NCBI RefSeq assembly: GCF_020882245.1
Contig: NC_083598.1
Span: forward strand, 87,425,714 to 87,489,713
Length of the DNA: 64,000 nt
DNA from: Rhopalosiphum padi
Taxonomy: Eukaryota; Arthropoda; Insecta; Hemiptera; Aphididae
Reading direction: 5' to 3'
The notes beneath the pieces are model-generated. The model saw only the letters and a list, made by a program, of their open reading frames with translations, was not told the origin of the DNA and did no database searches. The stretch's first letter is position 1. Every line of letters begins with the position of its first letter. Below, piece by piece: positions 14,101-27,242 of the stretch. The position numbers were made by a program, and so were the translations under genes.

Positions 14101-17100
14101 CCAAATCACAGTGAATTTTTACTCTAAGTATTTTAGTATTTATTTAATTGACTCATAAAATCTAAATTAATTTATTATAATTAGTATTATCATAACCAAC
14201 TGTGAAACCACATATTATATGCACTCTAAATTATAATGGTTAATAGTTATGTACATTAAATATTTTTGATATTAAAAAAATATGTAATCATTTAATAATA
14301 ATATCTTTATTATTATTATCATCATTATTATTATTATATGGGTATTATAAAAATTAAATTGAAATGATGTTGGAAATGTAAACTATTAAAACAATATTCA
14401 AATTTTTGTTGATTACTTATATTTGTTGATTTCTTAAAAATGTTTACTAGTTAAAATATGTATTAAAATTAAAAATTAAATTTTAAATTAACAAATTAAA
14501 TTATTTGATAAGATGTATTTTATATGCTCATTAAATATTATTTAAAATTGTAAGCAAAAACCACATATAATATCTCACTCATTTAATATCAGATAAAAGT
14601 TAACGCTCTCTTTTCGTTATAATAGCAATCAACTGTTCTTCGTGTACCGGAGCATTTTATAACAATTCGCACGCACTGCGGGCGTATTCGAAAAAGACGA
14701 ATACAAATTATGCACTCAGTTTTTTTTTTTTATTTAATTGATCTTTATTTCGCTTTGACTACATAGCTCTTAGTGTAACGTATAATTTTCAGTTCTATTA
14801 ATTTTTATTTACACGTATTTTTTATTCAGAATAAACAGAAACGTCCTTGATTAATAGCAATATTTCAACCAAAAAAAATAGTCATATTTTTCTTTTATAA
14901 TATAATATAATAATAATGGTATAATGATATGCTACAGTCCCTACAATTGTAGTACCGAATGGTTAATTTAGAGGAGGCAAAGTCTAATTTTGGTTTGCAT
15001 AAACTATTAATAAACTCTTAATCAATCAATAGGTAGTGAGACTGTGAGAGCTAACAGTCCCTTAAAAGTGATTTAGAGGTCCATAATTGGTCCATTAAAT
15101 TTTAGTGAACCATTAAGCTAATCAATTTTTTATACAACTCAGCATAATATGAGAGTATAATAATTTATGTACGTATGTAATTTAGAACTCGGAGATAAGA
15201 ACTATACTGTGATTACTCATTAAACATTATTCTATAAATACTAGTGTATGTGTAATAGGTACATATGTCATATAAAACTAGATACCTATACTAACTTAGT
15301 GTAATAATATTGCTTAGATAAAAAAAAAAAAAAAATAATATGCATATATAATATATATAAACAAGCTTAAATGTGTTAGATATAAAATTAGTTTTAAATC
15401 TATAAAAAGTGTTTATTGAACTAATCGCTGTATGTATCTAAAAATATAGGTATAAAATCATGTATAATGTATAATCTCGATTTAAATTATTAATGAACAG
15501 TTAATAATCAAGAAAATAAATCTTTATATAATATTGTAAAATATAATCTATAAACATTCTTAATATTGACAATTGACATTATAAATGTGCGATGATTCAT
15601 AAAATATGTGCTCTAAAGATTCTTTGGACATATTATATTTAAGTACGTTATAACTTTATATTTTGTATTACAGATTTAATATGATCATGTATAAAAAAAT
15701 ATTGAAATTATAATTGTACCAAAGTATTTATTGTTTATTAATATAGACAAATCGCATATGTACTAAAAACATAGATATAAATGTACGTATAAATAAAATT
15801 ATTTTACCAGGAAATATGAATAGTAAATTTGTGCAAATGTTCACAAACACAAACCCAAATTGTTCCATGAGTAAAATCGTGAATAATATTATAATGCTAT
15901 TATTTAGTTATTACTATAATATACCTATTGATTTTTATTTATTTATTTTAATAAATTACATTTTTTTATTTCTTTTAGTATTTCGTATTTTCACAGTACT
16001 TATTGAAAATATTGATTCAACTGAATTACATAAAAAAAATGACGTTATACGCAAATCGTTGTCATTATGATAAATGGTATTACTTAAGTAAATAAATGTC
16101 AAAAATACAATAATTTAAGAGATTAGTACCATTTTTTTTTATTATTATTATTATTTCTACAGTAAAATATATTCATGAACACAATGGTAACTTACTGTCT
16201 GTCTACGTTTATGAATAAGTTAATAAAAGAAATAGAGAGTTGTCAAAGTATGGATATTATTGAATGACCTAAATTTCTGTTAAGTTTTAAAAATATTTTA
16301 TTTGTATTTTACGACATATCAAATAATCTGATTATATATTTATTCATAAAAAACAAAATTGTTTTAAATTGTATTTTTAATTTAAATTTTTTAAGTATAT
16401 ATTACAAAATACTGTATACGCTGAGTGACTTATATAATACAATTTTCTTTCGCAGAGATAAATTTATTAAAAATATAATACTCTACATTATATTTAAAAA
16501 CATAATTTTATTTGGTTATATTCATTTTTAATTGTCTTACAGGTTTTCTATATTCGACTTTTTTGATTTTTTTTATTATTAAAATAACAGTATAATAAAA
16601 AAATATTGTTTACGCCCTCTAAACGATTTAAGAATTTCATATTTTTTTAACCATAGGAAATATATAATATATACCTAATCATTTTAAAAATGTACTGTGA
16701 ATATTTGAATATTTATAATATTGTTATTATTAAGCATAAATATCACATTTTGCTAAAAGTAGGCAAACAAAATGTGTACTACACGTATTCACAACATTAT
16801 TAAGTAAATAAAATAGAAAAAAACTAACTAATGAGAAAAATCGAGTTGTAAGCATACAAAGTTTCAAGTTTCTATTCTACATCGGCCGGATGTGGTTGTG
16901 AGTTTGTTACATAAATTGTAACGTTGGTTTTAAAAAAAAATAAAAAAAAAACCCATATTCATAGCCAGTGAATAACTCAATGCTCATATAATAATAAAGA
17001 GTAGTATACAACAAATTAAATTGAAATAACTTTTTTTGAAAACGACTTTCTTCACACACGACGTTCATTACAAAGTAAAATATTATATTATTTCTTGAAT

Positions 17101-19532
17101 TTCTGACTATATGATTTATGTTCTTTCAACGGTCGCTCATACATAATATTATATATTTTACGAAATATTCCCCCTGTCTGTGTATCATCATCTGTGCACG
17201 GGGTAAACTCGTATCCGTTTGTTTACTACCTACCGCGTATTATAACCCCAAACAATTAATGAAACCTGTTGTTTTGTCTGTACAGCTCCCGCTGTTTTTT
17301 TTTATTCTTTTCGGTCCATTTTACATTGTTGACCATTAATCATTGACGTGAACAAATTACAGTCATATGTAAGACTTCTGTGTATAAATAATAACTTTTA
17401 GACTACTCCCCATGGGTTAGGTAGGTATAGACATAGACATTGTATGTCATCTGAAATTCGACTATTTTTAATTCATACTGCATCTAGCTCTGTAAAATAA
17501 AGCCATAACTACGAATGAATATCATTCTATAAACAGTTAATTTTTTTCATAAATACTTATCACAAGTATATTAATAATTAATAAGAAGCATATTTTTGGC
17601 CCTGTTCGTCAATAGTAAAATAGGGGTAACTTTTGTTATTTAAAGAATAAAATATTTGCGATACATCGATATTAATATTTTTCTGAAAACGCTTTATAGC
17701 ACATTGTCACATCAAATATAAACAATAGTATTCACTTATTTTAACAGTTGTATTTCGTTTTATTCAGTATCTTATGTTTTTATAACTACATATAAAAGTA
17801 TTTCTATAAATTTTAAAGTTTATGAACGTGCGATTTGTAAAATAAGTTATTCGATCAATACACATTTGAAAAACAATTATACAAACCGAAGACCAGTTAA
17901 AAGAGTGTCTGCAGTAATATAAAAATATTTCCACAGTATGTTATCGGTAGTTTTCCCTACGTTTTATAAAACTAGTAACTACTATAACTATTGACTACAG
18001 AAAAGATTGAAAATAATGGCATCTCCAAAGTACAAACTGTAGACTCGAATTAAAATCAATGGATAGATAGGTTGTATGAAACTTTTAAAGCTTTATCACT
18101 GTCTAAAAAAAAATATATATTTTTCTAATAACTAACGAGTCTGCAGTTACAAAAAGAAAAATGCAAGTATAACACATAAACTTAAGTCCAATATATATAT
18201 ATATATATACATGATCAGCTCGTATGGGGTTGCAGTGTGCAAGTCGCAAGTGGATAATAATAATCATATAGTGATGTGTATAATGTTCTGTGACTCACTG
18301 TTGAAAAGATTCAATACATTCGATATGAGTATGCCATATAGGTAGGTATGTATGTTCTAATATTTTCGTTTGATAAAAGTTAATTATAAAATCAATCTCT
18401 AAATTAGCATTTAGTTATGGCGAGTGTAATTATTGTACTCTCTTAATGTAGACTGTATCAAAACAATATATAATAAAGTAATATATATGTATAACATATT
18501 ATTATCAATGACGACAATTTAAGTATAAGCGGAACCTACTGCAGACATCATACACAATAAACAACATAACCTATGCGTATTGTGTTATTTTATCATTTGA
18601 TTTAAATAATACATTTTAATTTTTAACACTTGAGAATAAGCATAACCTTTTTGTGACTGCATCGTACTACAAAACTAATTATTTTCTTGTGTATTGTTTG
18701 TGCGGGTCCAATAATAATTACTTTACTTTTAGATCTTTTGAATAAAATAATTATTGTTACCTTGTTTTCGGTATGTTTTACGTACAAACAGCCAGACATA
18801 AATACATAAAATTAAAAGTTGATTATATTAATAATACATCTTATTTATTCTTGACTTTATAATAAAAAACACAATTTTAATTAAATTATTTTAAATTAGT
18901 TTCGAACTAAAAATAATATTTATTTCCATTTTAAATAAAACCAACATGTTCCTTATACTATTGCCAGTAAATTATTTACGATGTGTGGTGAGATTCTAAT
19001 TAATTATTTTTCCATTTCAATAGATACAAATAAAAAATATCATTAAAAGTTAGTATACTTATTAAACCTAGTATACTAATATACCTATAATAATCATTTC
19101 CTCTATTTCGCTATATATGTCCATGAGTAATATTTGTAACTATATTATGATGATAATAAATATATTTTTTAATTCAAAAATTCTACTTCCAATTTAAATT
19201 TAAAAATGTACCTTCTGCTTTGTTTAAATTGTCCACAGAAATAAAATAAAATTTAAAACATTCAATATCGATAATTTTGGATAGGTAATACTTGTATACC
19301 TTAAGTTAGTTAGAAAACGATAACAATAACATAAGTATAAATGACTAAGTTAATAAACAGTTATACTTTTACTTTTAAAATTTTAATAGAAAATTTATGA
19401 AACAATTTTTACATTTTTATTATCAATTAAATATTTGATATATAATAATTTAATACCTATTTATTTTAACCGTATGTATAATTAATTTTATATTTTTGTA
19501 TCACCAGAATTTTTTTCGTCTAGTCTTTCTAG
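11118..19532. other. AT-rich intergenic or intronic sequence
   Basis: More than 8 kb without a supported gene. Frames at 15816-16070 and 17118-17339 on the plus strand, and 12538-12350 on the minus strand, are hydrophobic translations of A/T-rich DNA without splice context. It contains a TA run at 18190-18209 and a GC-richer patch near 14640-14700. This could be the long intron of a gene whose exons lie elsewhere. Confidence 0.5.
18190..18209. repeat. (AT)n microsatellite
   Basis: Ten uninterrupted AT units. Confidence 0.85.
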
Positions 19533-19775
19533 TTAGCAGGTATTTTCCAAAGTTGCTGTGAAATATTTGAAGTCATCGGCGGTGATCGTTAAAACCATTT
19601 CATTGTCACACATCAGAAGAGAAAACTCGAAATAGAAAACATTAAATAACACTGCACCGATCGCATCTTCGTGAAGAAATATTAACAAGACATAGTTTAC
19701 GTCGTATACCATCGTCAAACTGTCAATGAAACCGACATACGTTTTTTTTTTACTGTCATGAAAACATATCCAATT
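19533..19775 (-). CDS. probable exon or small ORF, unrecognised
   Basis: On the minus strand a frame is open for 80 codons from just after a TAG at 19778-19776 to a TAA at 19535-19533. An ATG lies at 19712. The codons in the second half are richer in C/G third positions (ATC, ACC, GCC, GAC, TTC, TGC) than the background would give. The peptide alternates hydrophobic and acidic residues and ends TADDFKYFTATLENTC. The TAG at the 5' edge could equally be a splice acceptor (GATAG), making this a terminal exon. No upstream exon was identified and no family is recognised. It could also be a relic of a duplicated gene. The nearest neighbour on the right is a MITE (19897-20449). Confidence 0.35.
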   Translation of the reverse strand, partial: NWICFHDSKKKTYVGFIDSLTMVYDVNYVLLIFLHEDAIGAVLFNVFYFEFSLLMCDNEMVLTITADDFKYFTATLENTC

Positions 19776-19896
19776 CTATCCACTAAAGCAATAATAATAA
19801 TATGTCAGGTACACGCACGAAATGCAAATCTGTTTGAATTCACAGTGAAAATATTTTATTTTTTTATTTAATATTATATACGTGTATATATACGTA

Positions 19897-20449
19897 TACG
19901 GGGTGAATAATTTGACTGGCTGCAAAAATTTCCCAAGTAAATTGTAGAGTTTTTGAAGGAAATATGCTTTTATACAGCTCTATAAGTATTTTATATTAAT
20001 GTAACACAACATTTCCACATAAAAAAATACAATTTTTTTTTAACAAGAACTTATAATTTTAGTTTCAGAAGCAAAGATATTTTATTAAAATATGTGCCGT
20101 ATAAAAAAAATATTGAATACTGAATAAATTATTATTATTACTATTATTAATAACAATTTAAAGTTTTTTATGAGCAGAGGACGGGCGGTCTACAACGTTT
20201 GCGGGGTACATGCCTCTAGATATTTTACCCCGCACATCATCTAAACTTAAAATAAGTACAATTTTATAAAAACGTCAATGAAACAAATTTTAAATCACTA
20301 CAAAATAGTACACAATTATATACCATACATATTTTTTGTAAAAATGTGTTATATATTTATTATAATAATATAGGTTTTTCAAAGTTCTAATTCAATAAAA
20401 AAAAAAAATAACGAAAACTACTGTAGCCGTGTTCACGAATCATCCTGTA
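19897..20449. mobile_element. MITE-like element, TA-flanked, copy 2
   Basis: The left end (TACGGGGTGAATAATTT) and right end (inverted: TACAGGATGATTCGTG) form related inverted termini between TA/TATA flanks, like those of the element at 447-903. The core at about 20185-20235 (GGTCTACAACGTTTGCGGGG) matches the reverse complement of the core of that element, so this is a second, inverted, diverged copy of the same family. 553 bp, no ORF. Confidence 0.65.
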
Positions 20450-20483
20450 TATATAAATAGTGTTGTATATATTTAATTAAATT

Positions 20484-20645
20484 ATGGGTCGAAGGAAAAA
20501 ATTCGCCACCGCAAATTGCATTCGTGTGCATAATACGTTTGGGGCCGTCGTTCAGCGTCAGCAATCCGCTGACTTTGCGTTGACAGCCGCAAACGTATAT
20601 AAACGCAGTGCCGGTGTGCCGTATAGTGTGTTATATGGCGCGTAG
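20484..20645 (+). CDS. 53-aa ORF in a CpG-rich island
   Basis: An ATG at 20484 opens a 53-codon frame ending at a TAG (20643-20645). The composition is clearly coding-like (GCC, CGT, CAG, GTC, GAC codons) within AT-rich flanks. The peptide begins MGRRKKF and ends with AAxVYKRSAGVPYSVLYG-like spacing. That faintly recalls the Ala-x-x-Tyr...Val-Pro-x-Ser-x-Leu core of Pipsqueak-type helix-turn-helix transposase N-termini; the resemblance is from memory and weak. The segment also contains TATATAAA (20596-20603), so it may instead be a core promoter island. It starts 34 bp to the right of the MITE copy, and a link to a degraded transposon is possible. Confidence 0.3.
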   Translation: MGRRKKFATANCIRVHNTFGAVVQRQQSADFALTAANVYKRSAGVPYSVLYGA

Positions 20646-23600
20646 GTATAATATGCAATGTCCCTACCTCACGCAGATGCAGTCACGAAAGTAATACTGT
20701 TATACATTTATAACACACTGGACATAAATATGTTTTAGTAGCTCTTTCGGTGAACGTATTTCTCACACAGTACAGCTACTACCGTTTGAGTGGTGTTCGA
20801 CATATGGTGTGGACCCGTAATTGTTATTAAAAAAAAAAAATTATGTATAAATGATGTATATTGAAAATTATAAAGCTATAATATTAATATAATGGATTTA
20901 CTGAATGTAGAAAATTGCGAGGGTGAAAAAAAATATTAAAAATAAATTAAGTGCGCTGAAATGGTATTATACGAAGATTAAAACGAAAAATATTATTATT
21001 AAAAAAAAAATAATTATAATAATTATAATAAACATATATTTTTATGTGAAAATCTAAATAATTTACATAATAATACCTACGTATAATAATGCGTAAAATG
21101 ATTTCATTGATAAGCCTCTGTTTACGTAATAATATAATATTATCAATTATAATAGAATTTTTAATATTAACCTAGAACTTGGAATTATATCTCGACGCTA
21201 TAGGTAATTATATAATTATATATTATATTATTATATTCTTGATAACGATAGAAATAACTTGTACCGTTTTAACTGGTTTTACATAAATAGCGAATCGTTC
21301 ATCACAATTAAACGAATGTTGTCTTATTATATCAATTATGCTTTTGTCAAACAAAAAAGTTCTATCTCCTTTATCAATGTTGACTCCTATATTGGATAAA
21401 AAAAGAATTCCAAATTGTATTTCCTAAATAGCAATAATACAATTTTCCTAATTATGTAGATGCTGACTTAATTGTTAGTTGTTACGTAGGTTCTATGATG
21501 AAGTCTCTTAAATTTTTGCAATATATCAATGTAACCACTCTCATACAAAAATAAAACCCAACTACAGTCCAAATGTCTACACCAAGCCGTACTTTAATCG
21601 TATTTTTTTAGTTAATTTATCGTACGAACATAAATTTAACTGCATACGACTTTCGTCCCAAGGGCCAAGATCCCCATTTCATACTAATTTCGAATGACAT
21701 AAAACAACTTTTATTAATTGCAATTTGCAATGCAACATGCAACTGCATAATAATGCATAATTTTGCCCCTATGTTAAATACGTTATTCATGTATATTATT
21801 GTCTATAAACTAAAAAACAGTTTTCTCTTAATAGTAACAATTATCTAAAACCGTGTGTAACTTACTTGGGTAATACGGAATTGGTTCCCGGATCAAATAA
21901 AGTATAAAAATTCGTTCCCAAAAAAATTACTTATCAGCTAGTCTACAACTGTTACAAAATATGTAAATATCGATAATCTTATAATATTTTATTAGGTTTT
22001 ACGATGTTTGGGAGAGCTTATAAATATAATTTTGTATCCAGTAAATTGGTTATGTTTATTTCTCGTAACTCGTAAGTCTTGTGACAACCAACCTATAGTC
22101 ACACATATTATATTTATTGAAATATAAGCACTTGCATTAAAATGGAAGCACTAATGGAAGTGATGTTAAGTAAGAAAAATAAAAAACTCTTCGTGGTTAA
22201 TGGTTTTAAATACTGATTGAATATATCATAATAATTTGAAAAGTTAATTTAACAAAATTGTATATTATTATAAAAGCTTGAAAGCACCGATTCGTATGTT
22301 ACCTATAGACAACCAATTCGAAAATAATTAAGAACCAACTCTTAGTTATCAACTTACTATTGACATGTTTGGAATTATAAAAATCTGTGAAGTACATATT
22401 GTGATGGACTTAAGAGTTATGATATCAAGATATTTATAATCCATAACTCATCAATTTTAGTTTATACATAAACACCCCATTATTTTTATTATTATACTCT
22501 TAAAAGTTTTAAATAACTAATTATAACAAATATTTTGATTATTGAATTATTTAACTATATTTAAATATATTATTAGACTTATAATGTATAACTCTTATTA
22601 CTATTAGTATACATTACCATCAAGGCTTCACGCGATGTTATTTTATTTTCATCATTTAATTTAATATCATACTGTAACTTTTTTTTCTCTTTTTATAGCT
22701 GTTCTATCATTTTTTACTACTTTTAAACATTTTATAGTATCTACATTTAAAACCATTTATTTAAAATACATTTTTATATTTTTATTTTTTAAAAAATTAT
22801 TGCCTATTGATTTTCTGCACAGAAAAAATACTATTATAACACGTACTAAATGTATAGTTATAAAGTAACATTAGAGGTTGGTGTCAATAACAATATCGAT
22901 AAAATACTAACCACTGAAATTTAAACATTATAAAATAAAATAATTATACATTAATGAATAGATGGACATTTTTTTGTAATTAATATAATAGTAATTTTGG
23001 GTTATGTTTATTAGTACAGCGCAAAGAAAAAATATATTATTTTAAGATGAAAGGTTACTAATTATAATTTTATATAGTTTTACAAAATGTAAATAATAAG
23101 GTAATTATTTATGTTATTTTGATCTAAACTTTTAAGTATTCGATAGTGTTATAGGGGTGAGGGTGGAAGTGTGAATTATAAGAAAATTAAATAAGACAAA
23201 AATCTAGGTATTTTATATAGATAAAAATAAAAGTACAATGGTGTAAATTTAATAGTTATTTTTCATTAAGGTTTATTATTTTTGATTTATTTTTTTTAAA
23301 TTAAATTACTTCTAAATAAGTTTTTAGCACAAAAATAATTTTAGTATTTTTCATTATTGTTAGAAATAATAATAATTATAAACATTTTATAACAATCTGG
23401 AAATAAAACCACAGATGTTTTTTTTTTTATGAACTCGTATTGAAATATTAAATAAAACAACTGCTTAAGATAGTGTATATTACCAATAGCAATTCAAATA
23501 TTAACATAAAACTATTCTATACAACTTTGATTACCATAAGAATATTTTATAAATAAAACATACCTATTATCCTTTGCCAATTCGATATAATATATTTACA

Positions 23601-23685
23601 ACTAGATATACACTTAAACTTAGTGTGCTGTGTCTGCTTATTGAATGGAAACAGTTTGTTCATAAAACGATATTATTTAGCGGCC
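20646..23685. other. AT-rich intergenic sequence
   Basis: The first about 170 bp remain CpG-richer and could belong with the island at 20484. The rest shows no coding or repeat structure that can be supported. Confidence 0.45.
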
Positions 23686-23784
23686 ATGCAAGCCACGCCT
23701 ACGTCTCCTAGTTGTCTATTACAACTACATTCAGTGTCGGATAATCAGACTAAACAAATTTGTCGACGCGATACATCATTGTAA
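23686..23784 (+). CDS. very small ORF (32 aa), doubtful
   Basis: An ATG in a favourable context (GCGGCCATGC) opens 32 codons with polar, coding-like composition (Thr/Ser/Pro at the start, then SDNQTKQICRRD) and a TAA stop. The segment is GC-richer than its flanks. No domain, donor or acceptor is seen. It could be a uORF, a fragment of an exon, or chance. Confidence 0.15.
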   Translation: MQATPTSPSCLLQLHSVSDNQTKQICRRDTSL

Positions 23785-24340
23785 ATAAAAACTGCAAAAA
23801 AATATTAATATTTGCATAACCCAGAAGATGTGTTGAAAACATAATAAATATAATACATACATCATGTACAAAATATAATTTTACTTTCTACAAAACTAAT
23901 AAATTACGAGTCAACATTAAAATGTAGAATCAAAATATATTTTATGTCATAAACGCTTCATATGTTTTGTTGATCTTGTGATGTAATTTAATTCTATTTA
24001 ATTTCTACGATACGAGTATGCACGAGAGATGACATTATGTAAGTAATAGATAGGTACAGTTAAACTGTGTATTTCTTAATTAATAAAGCTATATACATGT
24101 ATCATAATAAATAATAATTAATCTATTATTAATGACATATTAGGTACGATAATTAAAACATATAAGGCGGAAATAGCTTTTATCAGATCTTTTAAAATCT
24201 AGATCACTCTGTATTAATTAATATTGTTTTTTTTTAACGATTAACTAAAATAAGTTTTTAATAAACCGTTAAATCGTACCTAACTATTTGAAAGTTAATT
24301 CCAACAATTAGTAACAAATTATTTTTTAATTATCAAATTA
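23785..24340. other. AT-rich intergenic sequence
   Basis: Nothing identifiable is seen. Confidence 0.5.
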
Positions 24341-24546
24341 ATGGTAGTGAAAGGATTTAAAATAGTGAAAATAGTACATCAACATTTCATCGATGAAATG
24401 TCTACGAGAAATGATTCGATATGTATGGCTCTAAGCCAGGATAAAAATACAATTTTACAACAAAAAAAGTTTCCGAATCAGTTGGAATATTATTTGCAAA
24501 TGTTCCTAAAGATTACTGTCAAGGTCTGCAGAACAGTCCAACAAAG
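24341..24546 (+). CDS. possible exon ending at a GTAAGC donor, unrecognised
   Basis: An ATG at 24341 starts a frame that is open up to AAAG|GTAAGC (donor at 24547) and beyond to a stop at 24550. The peptide is polar and protein-like in its middle (residues about 17-45). A second frame is open from about 24445 to the same donor and gives VGILFANVPKDYCQGLQNSP, so the true phase is uncertain. No acceptor or next exon was found. It also contains an 18-bp perfect palindrome (24383-24400). It may be a first coding exon, an internal exon in the other frame, or a relic. Confidence 0.25.
24383..24400. repeat. 18-bp perfect palindrome
   Basis: CATTTCATCGATGAAATG equals its own reverse complement and is centred on ATCGAT. 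It lies inside the exon-like segment at 24341-24546. Confidence 0.9.
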
Positions 24547-24960
24547 GTAAGCGTCATCATTTTCTATAAACATATTTATTTATAATTGTCAATTATAGCT
24601 ATTGTCAAAGAATAAATATTTTATGCACATATCCACTATTAGTAAAAGTGCTCATAAATAAAATAATAACATATCTTCTTTTGAAATCAAACAATTTTTT
24701 AACAATAATAATACTTAAAGATTTACCAATATAACTATTTTCGTGTTCAATATTTTACGTGCCGTTTATAAAAATATAAAACCAAATAAAAAATAGTGTT
24801 TTTTTTTCAACATATTATATATAAAAAAAATATATTTATTTAGAATAATATTATATAGGTACATAATACTTAATACCTACATCAATTCAAAATCAATAAT
24901 TTTAATGAAGTGTTAATTTTTTTTCAATTATTAAAAGAAATAAACATCACAATTTTTATA

Positions 24961-24998
<38 letters not shown>

Positions 24999-26734
24999 TA
25001 CTGCTATTACTATAATTACAAGATTTTAGAGCAATCTTTATCAACAAATTAATTAATTATTTTAATTATGCGGTACTTACAATTGATTTATAAATATAAT
25101 TGTGTAACTTATTTTGTAGTATTTTGCATGCAATTTCATGAAAAATGTTAATACTTATTACTTATTAGTTATGACTGTTATGAACTAATACGTACCTATT
25201 ACAATATTTATCATTTTATTGTAACTTTCTTATTCAATTTTAAGAATAAATAGGTTTATATTTTTATTAAGTAGTTCATTAAGTTATTTAAATTATGTAT
25301 AATGTAATGTAATAATGTTATTATATTATATAATTATTCTAAATTTATAAACATAGATCATACGTGTAGTTATGTACTTGTATTATATTGGTTATTCATT
25401 TAGGTCATAACAGCATTATGTAACCATAAATTATAAATCTAAGAATACAATAATTACGTTTTTGGCAATATTTTTTTTAATGTTATTTAAAAAATACTAT
25501 ACCTACCTAACAATATAATACATCATCTTACGAACAAATTGTATGTTGAATACATAATGAACTATTTAATTTTTCTTTAGAATAATACGTATTTTTTTAC
25601 TAGGGAACTAAAATCCAAGCAATCTATAAGCTTTTTTTTTATCAAATCCTAGGTATAAATTTTAATTACTTAATAAACCAGTAATTTAAATGAGTGATAT
25701 AACAAATTATATCTTGAAATCAGAAGTGAATAATATTTTTTATCGTAGTAACAGATTTTATTCATCACATTTCTTCAGCTCAAAAAATATATTAAAAACT
25801 AAACAATAAGTGCTTAATTTATACAAATTAGTCAAAAATTAATGGACTTTTTAAAAATAAAATGTGCAATTATTAAATCATTATTCACATGACTCGTTAA
25901 AATCATCAATTAATAAACCGTGTATAGGTAGGCATATTATTATATTATTTAATGGAAGATTCAAGATAATATTTTACTATGATAAATCCAACTTATTATT
26001 ATGTAAAATAGGTGCTATATTTATTTTTTTCTTATTAGAAACAGTTCTATAAGAAAAAATGCTTTCATTATTAACATACATTTAAACAACTTCTCAGCCA
26101 ACTATAAGATGAGTGCGACTCATTACACCTACGTTTATTGAGTATAATTTAGTTCAAATTAATTTTTTAAATAGCTATAAGTATATAACTTCTGTAGTGG
26201 TTTTCTTCTTTAAGATATGACTCTCGAAACCATATTATAACGCCTACGGCAAAAGTAAAATATGTGTACATAATTTTCAAAATGTTTTAAAAATATAAAA
26301 GCATAATATTCAAAGAAATAAAATAAACTAAGTATGGTTTTCATCTATTAAATTTTTTATGAAAATAAAAACAGTTTTATTTTACTTTATACAGTTATTT
26401 TTTTATATTCTCGGAAAAAATTATTTATAAATATGCACAATAATAATTATAAAAACTAGTGCGATCGTAATCATAAAATCGATCTCGTAGGGCATACACG
26501 GTAAATATAATATTGTTTAATTCGATTTGCTTACACATTTGAATTGAATTAAACATACCGTTTGCACAGTAAGTGTTAACGTTTTATTATTATTATTTGT
26601 ACCGGTGCAATAATAATTAGTCTTCTCGTTCATAATCGTTTATGGGTACCAACTTATCGTCAAGTGGGCATAAGACAATTACACAGATATATAAGTGCTA
26701 TATTATAGGCCCACGTAGGTATAGAGGTACTTAC
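24547..26734. other. AT-rich sequence, partly intron of the 26954 gene
   Basis: No supported exon. It holds a (TTA)n microsatellite (24962-24997). The part immediately left of 26735 is the first intron of the minus-strand gene. The plus frame at 25864-26052 is an A/T-rich chance ORF. Confidence 0.5.
24962..24997. repeat. (TTA)n microsatellite
   Basis: About twelve uninterrupted TTA units. Confidence 0.9.
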
Positions 26735-26954
26735 CGGATTGCGAAACGTCGTCGAAGTCAGTGGCGACCGTGTCGTTTACGGCGATGACCAATTCGGTGA
26801 CCGTGCCGTCGAAACGTTCGGTGGACGTCCCTTGCAGATGGCCGGTTGCCGTCCACGCGATCGCGGCCACGAGGATGGCGGCCGACATGACGGACAGCGC
26901 CACGATCAGTGGCCACTTGGCCGTCGGCGTCCGGACCGACGTTTTCGGACTCAT
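26735..26954 (-). CDS. first coding exon of a single-pass membrane protein
   Basis: An ATG at 26954 (context ATCATGAGT) opens 73 codons plus one base, ending at CCG|GTAAGTACC, a strong donor at 26734-26733. The peptide has a short basic N-tail (residues 1-13 with Lys4, Arg8, Lys13). A 23-residue hydrophobic segment follows (about 14-36, starting WPLIVALSVM), then a polar, acidic stretch with an N-glycosylation sequon NDT at 60-62. This is the layout of a type II signal anchor with an extracellular C-terminal domain encoded by later exons, which would lie left of this exon and were not identified. Codons are GC-rich and the exon borders a CpG island, so it is very likely real. Protein family unknown; type II ectoenzymes are one possibility, but this exon cannot show that. 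Confidence 0.75.
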
Positions 26955-27045
26955 GATAATATTATATAATAATATAAACCGTCGCAATGTGATAGTGTTG
27001 CGTTACGTGTTGTTGCGAGACGATTTCGGGCGGGAAAAAAATGCC

Positions 27046-27066
27046 AAAAAAAAAAAAAAAAAAAAA
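27046..27066. repeat. poly(A) tract
   Basis: Twenty-one consecutive A on the plus strand, within the CpG-rich region. Confidence 0.85.
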
Positions 27067-27216
27067 GACCCGTCGGGGAGGCGGAGAAAAAAGTCGAAAA
27101 AAACTAAAAACGATGACACGGAACAGCGGTGATGCGGGTGCGACGACACGCGCTTGGACGCGAAATTTTCGAATTTACCATAATTATTCCGATCGCCGCC
27201 GCGTTACGGTGTAGCA

Positions 27217-27242
27217 TAATAATAATAATAATAATAATAATA
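27217..27242. repeat. (AAT)n microsatellite
   Basis: About eight AAT units. Confidence 0.85.

Noticed and set aside
15816..16070. 84-codon hydrophobic plus frame
   Set aside because: Composition is that of translated A/T-rich DNA (Ile, Phe, Leu, Asn). No splice or promoter context.
26739..27132. Plus frames opposite the membrane-protein exon
   Set aside because: They are antisense shadows; the minus frame has the start, donor and membrane segment.
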